Made by a program: the position numbers and the translations under genes
NCBI GenBank assembly: GCA_025677825.1
Contig: JAIXMO010000012.1
Location: 186,001-250,000, forward strand
Direction: 5' to 3'
DNA: 64,000 bases
From: Helicostylum pulchrum
Lineage: Eukaryota; Mucoromycota; Mucoromycetes; Mucorales; Mucoraceae
The notes under the pieces: generated by a model
The model's database searches: none
Told to the model about the DNA's origin: nothing
What the model saw: only the letters and a program-made list of their open reading frames with translations
In this document: positions 41,711 through 52,749 of the stretch, one piece after another
How the letters are laid out: every line of letters starts with the position of its first letter
Numbering within the stretch: position 1 is the first letter of the stretch

Positions 41711-44386
41711 TTAGCTTGGTCCACTGGCTCTACGATATAATTGATGTTCTTGTTGTTGTCTTTCAAACTGTTGTTGCTGCTGTTGTTGAAAGTTTAAGTT
41801 ATATTGTTGCTTCCTTTTTTGTTGTTGTTGTTGATGTTGGTGGTGTTGTTGAAGATGAAGTTGCGAGTGTTGTTGCTGTTGCGACTGTTGTTGTTGTTGC
41901 TGTTGCGACTGTTGTTGTGGTTGTTGTCGTGGCTGTTGTTGTTGCGGTTGCGAATGTTGTTGTGGTTGTGATTGCGAATGTTGTTGTTGTTGTTGTTGTT
42001 GTAATATCTGATCATTTGTTATATAGGGCGTGGGGAATATGTTTTGCGGCGGATGAGACGGGTAGGAGGGAAACATGTTTTGTGAGTTATCACTTGCTTG
42101 TTGAGCTATATATTGCGTTTGTTGAGACATCATCTGAGGCACAACTGCCGTGGAAGTTCTAGGAGGGACAGGACTAGAAGGCTGCGCGAGGGTATCCCTA
42201 AAAGGCGAGTAATATCTTTGCTTGCCTATATATTACAATGATTAGAAACAATAAAAAAAAAAAGCGATTACAGTAGGAAAAGCTTACCATCATTCTCTTC
42301 AATCATATTTTGTAATTGGGTAAAATTGGCAGGATAACCAGCCGGACGTACAATAGAGGGATGCTCAATCGAAATTCTTGATGGTGTTCTAATGGAAGTA
42401 GGGATAGACGCACCAAACGTCATTGAATGCGGTCTCTCATTGATACCACCGTGATGAGGCTGAATGATGCCCATCTCATTTGTAGGCGGCTGTTGAACGA
42501 ATGAGTTTGGGTCATACATAACTTGCTGCATTGAACGATTCGTAGTTGTATTTTGATTCATATTTCCTGAAGAAGGGTATATATTGGTATTATCGGCAGG
42601 TGGCGCAAATGTTTGTTGGTTCAAGTAATTTGCATCTGTATTGCCACTTCCACCACTTCCACCGCTTCCACTGTTTCCTCCATAAAATATAGTATTGTTA
42701 TCATGTGCAGCAGTAGCAGTTGAAGGAGCGCGATTAAAGTTGGAAGCATTGATCAATTGATGCTGGTCATGCGTTTGCGTCGTAGAAAATAAAATACTTT
42801 GCGAATTAGAAGGTGAAGACTGTGAGGACATATCATCTAGTTCATCGTCGATAATTGAAGAGGTAACTTGTCTCGATAACTTTCTAGGCGGCGTGTCTAA
42901 ATCCATCGAATCTGTATCTTCTTCAGGGGCAAATAACGCCCTGGAACGTCTTCTTCTGGGTTCCCTATGCTGAGCGACGTATTGCAAATGCGAATTATTT
43001 CCAGTTATATTATTATTTACGTTCGTGTTTGCCGAGGATCTTTGCATATCGAATATAGCTCGTCTTATATCTCCTGCTGAATTCTGGCTGTACATTTTAA
43101 CGTGAAACGTATGTTCCGGAATGGGCACGGCAAGGTACCCTTTTGGTAACGTTTCAAACGATTTTCTTGTATTAATCGATGATGTCGGTGCTGATTTCGA
43201 TTCAATCAACTACAAACAAATGAATATGTAATATACATATATCAATTAGTAACAGAAAAAAGACATTCAGGTATATTTAAAGGTAAAAACCTCTTTTTTT
43301 TTTTCTTTTTTTTTTTTACATCGTGATTGTTATCTTCCGGCTTTAGTGATCTAGTCTTGCTAGGGCCACCCATACTTCCTTCACTTTCGCGTTTAATCTC
43401 AGTTTTAACCGAGCTAGTGCTTCTCTTTTCTTCCTGCCGTACAGAAAATGTATGTTGCTGTGGTGTGGAAGTCTCAGTTGCATTCGGCAATGGAACAGGC
43501 ATGGCGATGGAATTACTATTGACATTAGCAAATTTACACGTATCTTCTAATAAACTTAGTAGTTTACTTTCTACGTAATGTGACAAGTCTTCACTTCCAG
43601 AATTAACCATACAGATTTGGGCGCTCAAGTTAACAAGACGAATCGTTCTCATTGCAGTGTCTCTCTGCTTCATCTTTTGACGTTCTTCTGACAGACGATT
43701 GTAAAATCTTCTGTCATCCCAAGAGATGTCAGGATATTGTTCGCGTACTAGTTGTCTAATCTCGTTCGTAGGTAATCGTTGTCTTGCTAGTTCAAAGATT
43801 TTTTCTGATACTTCACGAGGCCATTCCTTCTTAATTTCATCAGGTCGTAATAATGGGTGGTTATGAATGAAAGCTTCGGCATTTTGTGATTTACGAAATT
43901 CCCAAGTAGTTTTCAAATTTTCAAACAAGACAATACGCCATCGACATTCGCAACGTTGAGAGTGTCTATTTCTCTGTGGGTTGACTTTTGGATTGCGATG
44001 GGAATCGGGAAGTCCTTCTCTGGAACAATAAACGTAAATATTCTACAATGAATATATATCTGTTTAGCATTATATACACTACAATTTCTGTATTTTTTTT
44101 TTTTCACCTTGTGAGTACTCTGTTCTTGTTTCACCGTAAACCCATGACTGGAGCAAAGGTCTCTGCAGAAGGTAATAGCTTCTGTACTTGTAATAAACGT
44201 CCTTGATAATAATGTAGCATAAAATGTATCCAACTAAAAATAAATAAATAATTAAATAAAAAACATATATTTGTATATGTAAGACTTGTACTTTACTGAA
44301 TAATATGCTTGTTCTGGACTATGGTTTTGAGTAGGAACAGGGCTACCAGAATCAACTGAAGTTCTTATATTCCTTCCAGTTGACAT
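41711..44386 (-). CDS. FAR1-like DNA-binding protein with Q-rich C terminus
   Basis: Exons 44297-44386, 44108-44233, about 44027 to 43320, 42288-43209 and 41711-42225. The N-terminal region (TFCRDLCSSHGFTVKQEQST ... RHSQRCECRWRIVLFENL ... SQNAEAFIHNHPLLRP) has the cysteines and the HNH of FAR1/WRKY-GCM1-type zinc domains, which derive from MULE transposases. It is followed by a helical part (ISWDDRRFYNRLSEERQKMK) and long Ser/Asn/Gln-rich regions ending in polyglutamine. There is no transposase catalytic domain, so a domesticated transcription factor is likely. The junction between exons 2 and 3 is not solved: YIHCR is encoded just before a GT...CCAG stretch, and the frame only continues as EGLPDSHRNP after a change of phase. 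Product about 700 residues, probably nuclear. Confidence 0.68.
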
Positions 44387-45367
44387 TTCGTTGTCGAAAT
44401 GAGTAGTTTTTGTTTATAAAAAAATTGCGTGGTTTGCTAAAAAATTTCAGTGTGATTTTTTTTTCTCTTCCAGCCCTATTTTTATTTTTTATTTGTCAAA
44501 ATTGCGTTTAACAATAAGAAGGTTGATAAGAAAATAATTGTAAACAAGCGTAGTAAGTTGATTTTGTTCACTCTCTGTTCTTTTTTTTTGCTTTTTTTTG
44601 TTAAGCTGGCAATTTCAGGTACGGGATTTTAAATGAATCACTACTCTATTTTGGTCAAAAAAAAAAAAAAAGAGGAAAAAGGAAAAGAAAAAACAAAAAA
44701 AAGAACGGAAAAAAAGGAGAGGGGAAGGTGTGAGGAAAAAAAAAAAAAAAAAAAGGTTAGAATAATTTTTTTCCATAATATTTGTGCTCGTTGAGCAATC
44801 CAGTTATTAAATAAAAATGTTATTTAGCCTTTTATTGAGAGGAACATACTCAATGAAACAAGGCCAATTATAACGAACCAAGCTGAAATGGCTTTACGTT
44901 TACAGTTTAGTGTTACATCTGAAGCTCTAACCTGTCCCCGATTTTTTTTTAAAAAAAAATAGATTTTAGAACTTAAATCAAAAAGTACATATGTCAATAT
45001 GTAGTAAATAGAGGAGGTTCAATATAAAGATGAACAGCCAGCCTTTTTCTTTTGTTTTTTTGACACATTAAAAAGATGAAACCATGGCCCGCTTGGCTTT
45101 TTTTTTTGACCTGGATTGATGTTAATCTCGGATGCCAATAAGATCGGTATCTTAAAATTATGCTCCGTGCGTTGATTTTCCTTGTAAAAAAAAAAAAAGA
45201 AAAAAAGTAATAGACCTGTTCTCTATTTTAAAAAGGTAACAAGGTAGAGGAGCTCAATACAAAGTAAATACGTTCATCAATCAAGGGATCTGAAATATTT
45301 TTTTCCTGTTTTATTTTCTATTCTATTAACTCATTAAAGATATAACTTTTTTTTTAAAAGCTTGTAC

Positions 45368-45409
<42 letters not shown>

Positions 45410-45887
45410 AGTAAAAATGCAAAACTTAACAAATAGGCTAAGGAATTAGAAGAAGTACAACTTGAGAAAAATATCACGGGTACATCGAGTATAGAAGAGA
45501 ATTATAGAAAATTCTACAGAACGAATACACACACACACATACACATAATATATAGATGTACATATACATATACATGTACATATGTACACATAACATTTAT
45601 ATATGTTTATGTTTATGTAGAACAAAAAAAAAAGACTATTGTTTCTTATTCTTTCTCGAAATAGAATAAAAAAACTATCAATTCTATAAAATATTATGGG
45701 AAGTTAAATTTTTTTTTTTTTCGAAAAAAATTTCTCAGATTCGCTTTGCGGTTTATCAAAAAGTCGGGAAAGATGGTTAATTTTGGAGAATTGGATTGTT
45801 TCACATTTCTCGTACCAAAAAAAAAAAAAGAATACTACCCCATACAATTCTTATCTGAGGATATATATATAAAAGACTAACTATTGC
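44387..45887. other. Low-complexity intergenic region
   Basis: Contains long A and T runs (a 39-base T run at 45370-45408), an AC/AT microsatellite at about 45525-45605 (ACACACACACACATACAC then TACATATACATG units) and T-run/A-run junctions. No gene recognised. Confidence 0.7.
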
Positions 45888-46770
45888 ATGAATTTTAAAA
45901 ACGAACAAAAAAAAAATATAGGAGACTATTGCTATCAAGAAAAGGCCGTCTATCCGAATAAGTTTTGCGAGTTCCAAAGTACATTAAAAAGTTTGGCCTA
46001 CACTACCAATGTCATCTCTAATCAAGGTGTGGCCCAGAAGTATTTGCCGTTGCACAAATGGGGCACTATTACCGTGCTAAACATGTTTATAAGCGATTGT
46101 CTTTATCTATGGGGTTTATTTGGTATAATAGGCATGGACGTAACAATGAATATGTTTGGTTTGTAGTTTATTATTATAAATTCTATTAAAATTGAGTAAA
46201 TACATCTAAAAAAAAAAGTGTGGCTCATGGATCATACATCATTTTCGATCATCTTACATAATAATCACAGAGTCTATTTTTGGATAGTTTCTCTAAAATT
46301 AAATTTAGAACCTTTTTTGTGGTTTACTATCAAGCTTCTCTTTTGTCAATCTGAAAAATTCGACTAATTTATTTCTTTCTTTTATCCGTACTGCAGGAGA
46401 GTATTAAGAAAGGGACTTAATTTGGCGGAGAAAGCCCCCCTTCTTCAGCAGATGGGAATAGTTGTACCAGACATCTTCCAATTTAAGTTACAAAAAAAAA
46501 AAATTGACAGGTTGTATCTGCTACAATGGTGCACGCATTTTTATAACTTTACTACTTAAATAACAATGCTTTTTAAATGTCTGCCGCGTAGTCAACATAT
46601 AAATCTGAGAATAAAGTAAATGCTATTGCACAGCCAAGGTAGTACCAAATCTCGATGAAAACTCTGGTTGGGCCTGTTTCAAAGCACTTCATTTAACTTT
46701 TGTAACTAATGATTACGAAAAGAAGCAATTCAACATGATGGATCAAATTTGTTTTGGATTTAAAAAAAAT
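45888..46770 (+). pseudogene. Degenerate unrecognised ORF
   Basis: ATG at 45888 opens 92 codons (KFCEFQSTLKSLAYTTNVIS, VAQKYLPLHKWGTITVLNMF). Later blocks in other frames read LRKGLNLAEKAPLLQQMGIV (about 46403) and VPNLDENSGWACFKALHLTF (about 46641). Block order suggests one ancestral gene with lost splice sites or inserted bases. No motif lets me name it. The last block loosely recalls the DGxCxFRA pattern of OTU-type peptidases, too weak to claim. Confidence 0.35.
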
Positions 46771-46901
46771 TTGTCTGCGTCCTTTTTTAAAAAAGCGATT
46801 CTTCTCAACAACAACAAAAAAAAAAGAATACAAGATTACTGCGATAATTATTTATTTATACAATGCCATTATAGTATATAGATAGATATGCTAAATTTTT
46901 T

Positions 46902-48997
46902 TTAAAAGTCTCCTTGTTCTGTCTTTTGCGCTTTGATATCTTCAGGAGCAATAGCCTGGCCATTCAGGTCTTCAGTAAGGTATTCTGTAAAATCTTTATT
47001 ACGTTCTTCCTTGCCAATCAAAACTGCGAAAAAAAGTTAGTACATGATTTAAAATCTGTTTAGATATTTTCTTACTGGCTATGGATAATCCGACGCACAC
47101 GCAGCCCATAAAGATGGCTTGTGTTAATCCATAATCGGCTATAGGCTGACCCTTTGAATTCAATCGATAAGTTCCATCTTCATTTTTAATGGGGTACTTT
47201 TCACCGATCGTAGCCTCGATTTGACTCGAAGCTGCACTTATCTACATATAACGTGTGAGTTTTTCTTTTGTATGTCATCATGATCAAAATAAAATTTTCC
47301 CCTTACCAAATTACCAAGTTGGTAAGCTAAGCCTGGCATCAGACCGCGAAATGCAGCCGGAGATAATTCATTAATGTGAGCGGGAATACCTAATCAATCG
47401 ATTTAGCTTAATGTACACCACAATACTAATTAAAAAAAAAATACACCTACATCCCCATGCTCCCTGAACAAAGAACTGCATGACAAACGCACCAAATTGA
47501 AGCGCGTAAATATTGGGAGCATAAATCCATAAAGGAATAAACGCACCAGCAAAGATAGCGCAGAGAAATATGATAAAACGACGACCAAAGTAATTTGAGA
47601 GATAACCAAAAAGAGTACCACCAATGATAGCCCCAATGTTCATGATAACACTTGTCACCGTCTGTTGAGTTGATGTGTACTCTAATTGTGCGGTCAAAAA
47701 TGTGGGGTATAGATCCTAAGAAAGAAAGAAAAAAAAAGTAAATATAAAAATATAAAAAAAAAAAAAACCTCAAAAATTTACCTGACTACCATGCGAGAAA
47801 AAATTCATAAAGGCCATCAAAACAACCATATAAATCATACGTAACCAATGGTTTTTCACCGCTATTTTAGCTTCAGACCATAACGAGCGTCCCATGACTT
47901 TACGCGCTTCTTGTTGCTTCTCAAATGTTTCTGATTCAGGTACCCAGATACGTATCACAACAGCTAAGAGGGCGAAGGCAGCTCCAACCCAAAAAAGAAC
48001 TCGCCAAGAAGAGTCTGTTTGTACTACAGCATAATTGGCTAAAGCAGCTAAAAGATACCCACATGCGTAACCTTCCTGATATATACCGGAAAATAAACCT
48101 CTGGCTTCCACAGGAAGTGCTTCTAAAGCCAAACTAGCACCTAAACCCCATTCACCACCCATGGCAATTCCAAAAAGCGCACGAAGTCCGATAAAAGTAG
48201 GAAGATTAGGTGCGAATCCACTCGCCATGTTAATAACTGAGAATAAAACAATATCAATCATTAAAGGCCAACGACGACCATATTTATCTGCTAAAGCACT
48301 AACATTATAAAAAAGTAAGTATAAAAAAGATCATCTTTTTTTTTTTTTACCCAAAAATTAAAGCACCAACAGGACGGAACATCTAAAGACAGAAATTAGT
48401 AATTTTCGATCTAAGGTTTTTTTGTTTTTTTTACCAAAGTAGTTGTGATAGCACCTGAAAAAAAAAAGTAACACATGTATTTAGTATTCAGTTTTAAATT
48501 GTACAAAAAAGGAAAAATGTACTTACTTGTAACATCTGATGGTTGAACACCATAAGTTTCAGCTATTAGATGGATATTACGACGCAATTAGACGCGGTAT
48601 ATATATTTTTAATCTTTAATATAAACTTACCTATACGAGTAGCGGACAGAGATACAGAAAAGAAATCAAACGCATCAAGCGTCCATCCAAAAAAAGCTAT
48701 ATTTTTATACATCAGCGAAATATGACGAAAAGATGCTAGAATTCATATATTACCTGCAGCAAACGTAATTCTTTGAGTGTTTGTCAAGTTTGTTAATAAA
48801 TGCCACGCGTTATGTGTTTTTTCGGGCTTTTGGTAAATCGAATTCTTGATTCGAACCAACAAGTTTTTCTTTTTAAGTTTTTCTTCTTCTTTTTCTGTAA
48901 ACTGCTTGAAACTCAAGTCATCATCACTAGGATTATCAGGAGAGTGTGTAATCTCGACTTGCTCAATTTCTGCTTTATCACCAGTATTACGAGACAT
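46902..48997 (-). CDS. Jen1-type monocarboxylate/proton symporter (MFS)
   Basis: Ten exons with short introns assemble in phase from the ATG at 48997 to TAA at 46902. Examples are exon 1 ending 48754, the large exon ending in SHGSQ just before 47781, the exon beginning DLYPTF at about 47715, and the last exon ending EQGDF. The joined protein has 12 predicted membrane spans, the MFS loop [27 protein letters not shown] segments ([16 protein letters not shown]) and [13 protein letters not shown], the signature N-x2-S/T-H-x-S/T-Q-D-x3-T of Jen1 transporters. These plasma membrane proteins import lactate, pyruvate or related acids with protons, and in yeast are glucose-repressed. The cytosolic N terminus is acidic and lysine-rich. 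Substrate range cannot be read from sequence. Confidence 0.88.
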
Positions 48998-50529
48998 TAT
49001 TGTAATAAGAAGAAAAGAAAAAAAAAGGGAAGGAGGTAAACGAATAAATAAATCAAGGAAAAAGGGATATGTTTAATAGGATTTTCACGATCTTCTATTT
49101 AGCATTTATATGTAAATATAAGGTTTAAACTAGTGTCACGAAAGAAATTTGTATACGCATTTAAATAAGGTATAAACAAATAGAGATGTTTTTTTCCCCA
49201 CATATACAATTGCAGTTTAGTGTACCACAAAATGCAATTTAAACTAAAGAGACAGGCGGGTTTTTGTGATCTCTCTCAATCACGCTTCAATCTAACTTGG
49301 AGAAACTTAGTCATGCACTTGTATAAAAAGTCATGCCGTCATAATTTACTCCAAAAGTACAATTAGCCATTGAATATCCCTATGTGAATATTCCCAACCC
49401 CCCAAAAAAATATTATTCGGAAATATTTATGGTTTGTGTGAACACACGATCCGATAGTGTTATTTTTAACTTTAAAGGATAGTATTTGTTTCGTGTATAA
49501 GCAACTCTTTTATTCTGGAATAAACAATAGATCTGATTAATATTATACGGCTTGTTACAAGTATGGAAATAACTAGTAATATTGACGTGTTCTAAATCAG
49601 AATATGTATAGGACCTTCTTCCCTTCCCCGGATACACTTATAACCTTAAAAACCGTACTGGGAAAATAACACGGGAGATCATTTAAGTTGGTAGATAGAG
49701 TTTGTTTTAACCATTTGACAAAAAAAAAAAAGAACAATTCCTTCCCAAGAATAATAATATCCCCATTTCAGGTTTTTATATACATATTTCGTAAAACACC
49801 TCAACTTATTTTATTTGCTTACCAAGCTTGTTATGATTTTCGTAATATAATCACTTAAATAAGTCTCGTTTCGTAAGAGTTGCAAATTATAACCGATCTT
49901 TCTGACCTTTTTTTTTTTCTGTCCTGTAACCACTTGCAGGTAACTTGATCTAATCTGCATATAGCAATATTATCCAATACAGTACTGACGGGTCCAAGAA
50001 GCGGATTTTAAATCCAATGAATCTTCTATATTTTCCAAACTATCGAAAAAGTAAAATATTATGATGAAAATGTTGTATACTATGTTTATTGAGCTATAGC
50101 CATAATATCCCTACTTCAATTATTAAACGATTGATAGATTCACGCCCTATTTATCACGTGATTAAATCAATGATTAATTTAGTTTTCTATTTAGTTCCAT
50201 TTTTTTTTTCCTTTTACATCTTTTACATCTAACTTAAATCGTCTCTCCTTCTATCTTTTTAGCATGTTATGCGCTATGTCAAATTGATATTCAGGTAATT
50301 CAAAAATTCCCAGTACTCTCTTGTGGTACGTGTCCCTTTATTGATGTCTGTTTTTATTATAAAAATAACGCGAATATAGAAAAAGAACAGGTATATATCC
50401 GTAAATCATATATTCAGTTCTACGAAGACAATATAGCGCTCTTGAACATTTATGAGCATGTGCAAGATTTTTATTAATTGGTATTCTAAGTGTGATAAAA
50501 CGAAACACTAAAAAATATTGATATAACAA
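48998..50529. other. Noncoding AT-rich region
   Basis: Promoter side of the transporter. Short open frames at 49413-49637 and 50338-50529 lack recognisable content. No cassette copy seen. Confidence 0.55.
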
Positions 50530-52400
50530 AATGTGTCAAGGGCTATTCTGAACGCCTGTTCTGAAACTCTTAGACCCGAAGACCTTTATGATGACTATAT
50601 CAGAACTATATGGTCACCATTACTTGAAGCCTTCAACTATTTGTAATAGAAGCCTTCTCGTGTTTGGGAGTCACAATGCTTAAAATGCGAAAAAAAAAAC
50701 ACGAAGCAAATATGTCGTTTTCACATTTTTTCCTTTATAGGATTTAATATTGAAAATGACCACGTTTTCGTGGATGGTCGCTCTCAATCAATAGGAAATA
50801 CAATAAAATCAGCGGCAATAAGCATTCACGATGACTTATTAAAAGAAAAAGCTCTATCAAGTGGAGAGATTGATATTATAAGGTAAGTTTTATCATCTCT
50901 CCATATAACATTATAAATCATCATTTGATGAATATTGACAATGTAAGTAACAGTAACGGTATATCCTCCATCCTGGACTTGAATGTCAAATCCGTCAACT
51001 CACAAACGCCTTTATTCAAAAATCCTTTGTGGGAACAGCCTAAATTCAAACTTACAAATAAACATCCTCTAAAAATGGCGATTCTACCTTCTGCTTCTCA
51101 CCCGTTTGGAAAGTTATAATTAACTTATTGTAACAAAAAATAAGCAATATATGTTCTTTTATTGACTTGTATTTTTAACTAGACAACCAAAAAGTCCGGT
51201 GATTTGGAAAAACGTCTATCGTATATTCCTAAAGTCTATGATCACTTTTTAATATATGCAACGTGTAAAACTCACTGTAAGCAGCTCGGAACCATGTAAT
51301 GAATCTTCCTCCGCAAAAAAAGAAATGCCTACCATGAAGCTAGAAATGCTCTCGGTTTTAAAATTGATGTCAGAATCTTATTTTATTACAATGGTATTAG
51401 CTATGATCTTGTTAACGGTGAAGATGCTTGCTGTTCTTCCGATGACAAGATTGGTCAAGATGAGGCGAAACTTGCCCGGGAGGGTAAAGACATACTTGAC
51501 CATTTAATTGAAAATCATTGTAGCAACTTGTTTCCGTTTTGTTACAATTGTTTGAATCTTCCATCGACATAAGTTATTTACATATCACTGCCCCTGGTTT
51601 ATATGTCTGCCTTCCAAGATACAATGTTTCTTTACCTGCCAGTATTCCAGAACTCGAAGATATTGCTCCTGATTTACTTGTCAAGTTATTAACTTTGAGA
51701 GTATGTACTTAATTCATGAAATATTGTACTCATCATATTATTAACACTGATTTTTGTCTCTTAGAGTTATGTACTTTATACAAAGGAAACAAGCTGTTCA
51801 ATACTGGGGTATCACTCGAGGGTATAAAAACCCAGAGCGCCGGTTCGACTGTGAGATATGTAGCGCTTTGTAGAATCGTTTGGATATATCGCCAACGGAA
51901 ATGGAAACTCCCTCCGTATATAACCTATTGTATAGGGCTATACCGAGAATATAGTATAGGAAGTAACTGTACAAATTTTGTAAATTCGGGCAGCCACCAT
52001 TAAAAATATAAATGAGAGTAAGTACTTAATTAATTTAACGTTATCATCATCATATTATCAATACTAATTCATGTCTCTTAGAGTTACGTACTTTTTGCAA
52101 ACGAAACAATCATACAACAAAGTAGATAAACCATTAACACAAGAACTTCTCTTGGAAAGGCTAGCTCTTCAAGCAAATTATCTGAGGTAAACTACTGGTT
52201 TCGCCCTACCTATTATACACCGCCATCAGAAGCCGAAAGTCGCCTCCCCGACTATTTGTATGGAATCAGCCCCGCGAATAACCTAATGGTTAAGCTATTA
52301 AAAACATATTTTACAAATAGCACTACTACCGGTGAGGACGTCCGCGAGTTTGGCTGGTCAAAAAAAAAAGGAAGATTTTTTAACTGTTTTTAACTGTTAC
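50530..52400 (+). pseudogene. Largest broken member of the expanded ORF family
   Basis: Ordered blocks in shifting frames: SRAILNACSETLRPEDLYDD and YIRTIWSPLLEAFNYL (50534-50646), FNIENDHVFVDGRSQSIGNT up to a GTAAGT donor at 50884, VSNSNGISSILDLNVKSVNS to FGKL (50925-51119), then ARNALGFKIDVRILFYYNGI, DEAKLAREGKDILDHLIEN (51337-51517), SYLHITAPGLYVCLPRYNVS (about 51575) to a donor near 51704, then two copies of a VMYFIQ/VTYFLQ exon. The motif set ILNTCSETL, AKLAREGKD and GLYV.P is what I recall from many Rhizopus hypothetical proteins. Stops and frame changes separate the blocks, and an intron-exon unit is duplicated. Molecular function is unknown. Confidence 0.65.
51705..52125 (+). repeat. 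Direct repeat of an intron-exon unit, about 308 bases apart
   Basis: 51706-51805 and 52018-52117 share GTA.GTACTTAATT, TCATCATATTAT.AA.ACT, TTTTTGTCTCTTAG/TTCATGTCTCTTAG and AGTTA.GTACTTT, including the same donor and acceptor. The second copy continues KPLTQELLLERLALQANYLR. It looks like an internal tandem duplication in the broken ORF. Confidence 0.75.
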
Positions 52401-52749
52401 ACCGAAGAGTACAGTGTCGTTCATATGTGTTGTTATAATAAAATTTTCAGTATAAAACAAAGCAAAAGCTTTTATCCAATTTTTGAAAATGTAATATGTA
52501 TTAAGATAAATTCGCCTATCGGTAAGTATCGGACACATTATCTTTAGGTAGATATCATGTACGCATATTATCGCTATAATTGTACACACATCGCGATAAC
52601 GGCTTATTCTTATACTAGAACTTCTCTGCAATACATACAGTTACTATTATATTCTGGCTATTATGATATATAATGTCAAAAATACATATTGTCATCTCAT
52701 AAACTGAAGTATTTTATTTTTACTAATTGTAACAAAAATCAATGTTTTC

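Noticed and set aside
41716..42162. Valine-rich open frame opposite the polyQ tail of the FAR1-like gene
   Set aside because: Antisense shadow of CAA/CAG codons. The sense frame joins in phase with upstream exons.
46641..46740. Possible OTU-type peptidase fragment
   Set aside because: Only a loose likeness of SGWACFKALHL to the DGxCxFRA pattern. The remaining catalytic motifs are absent.
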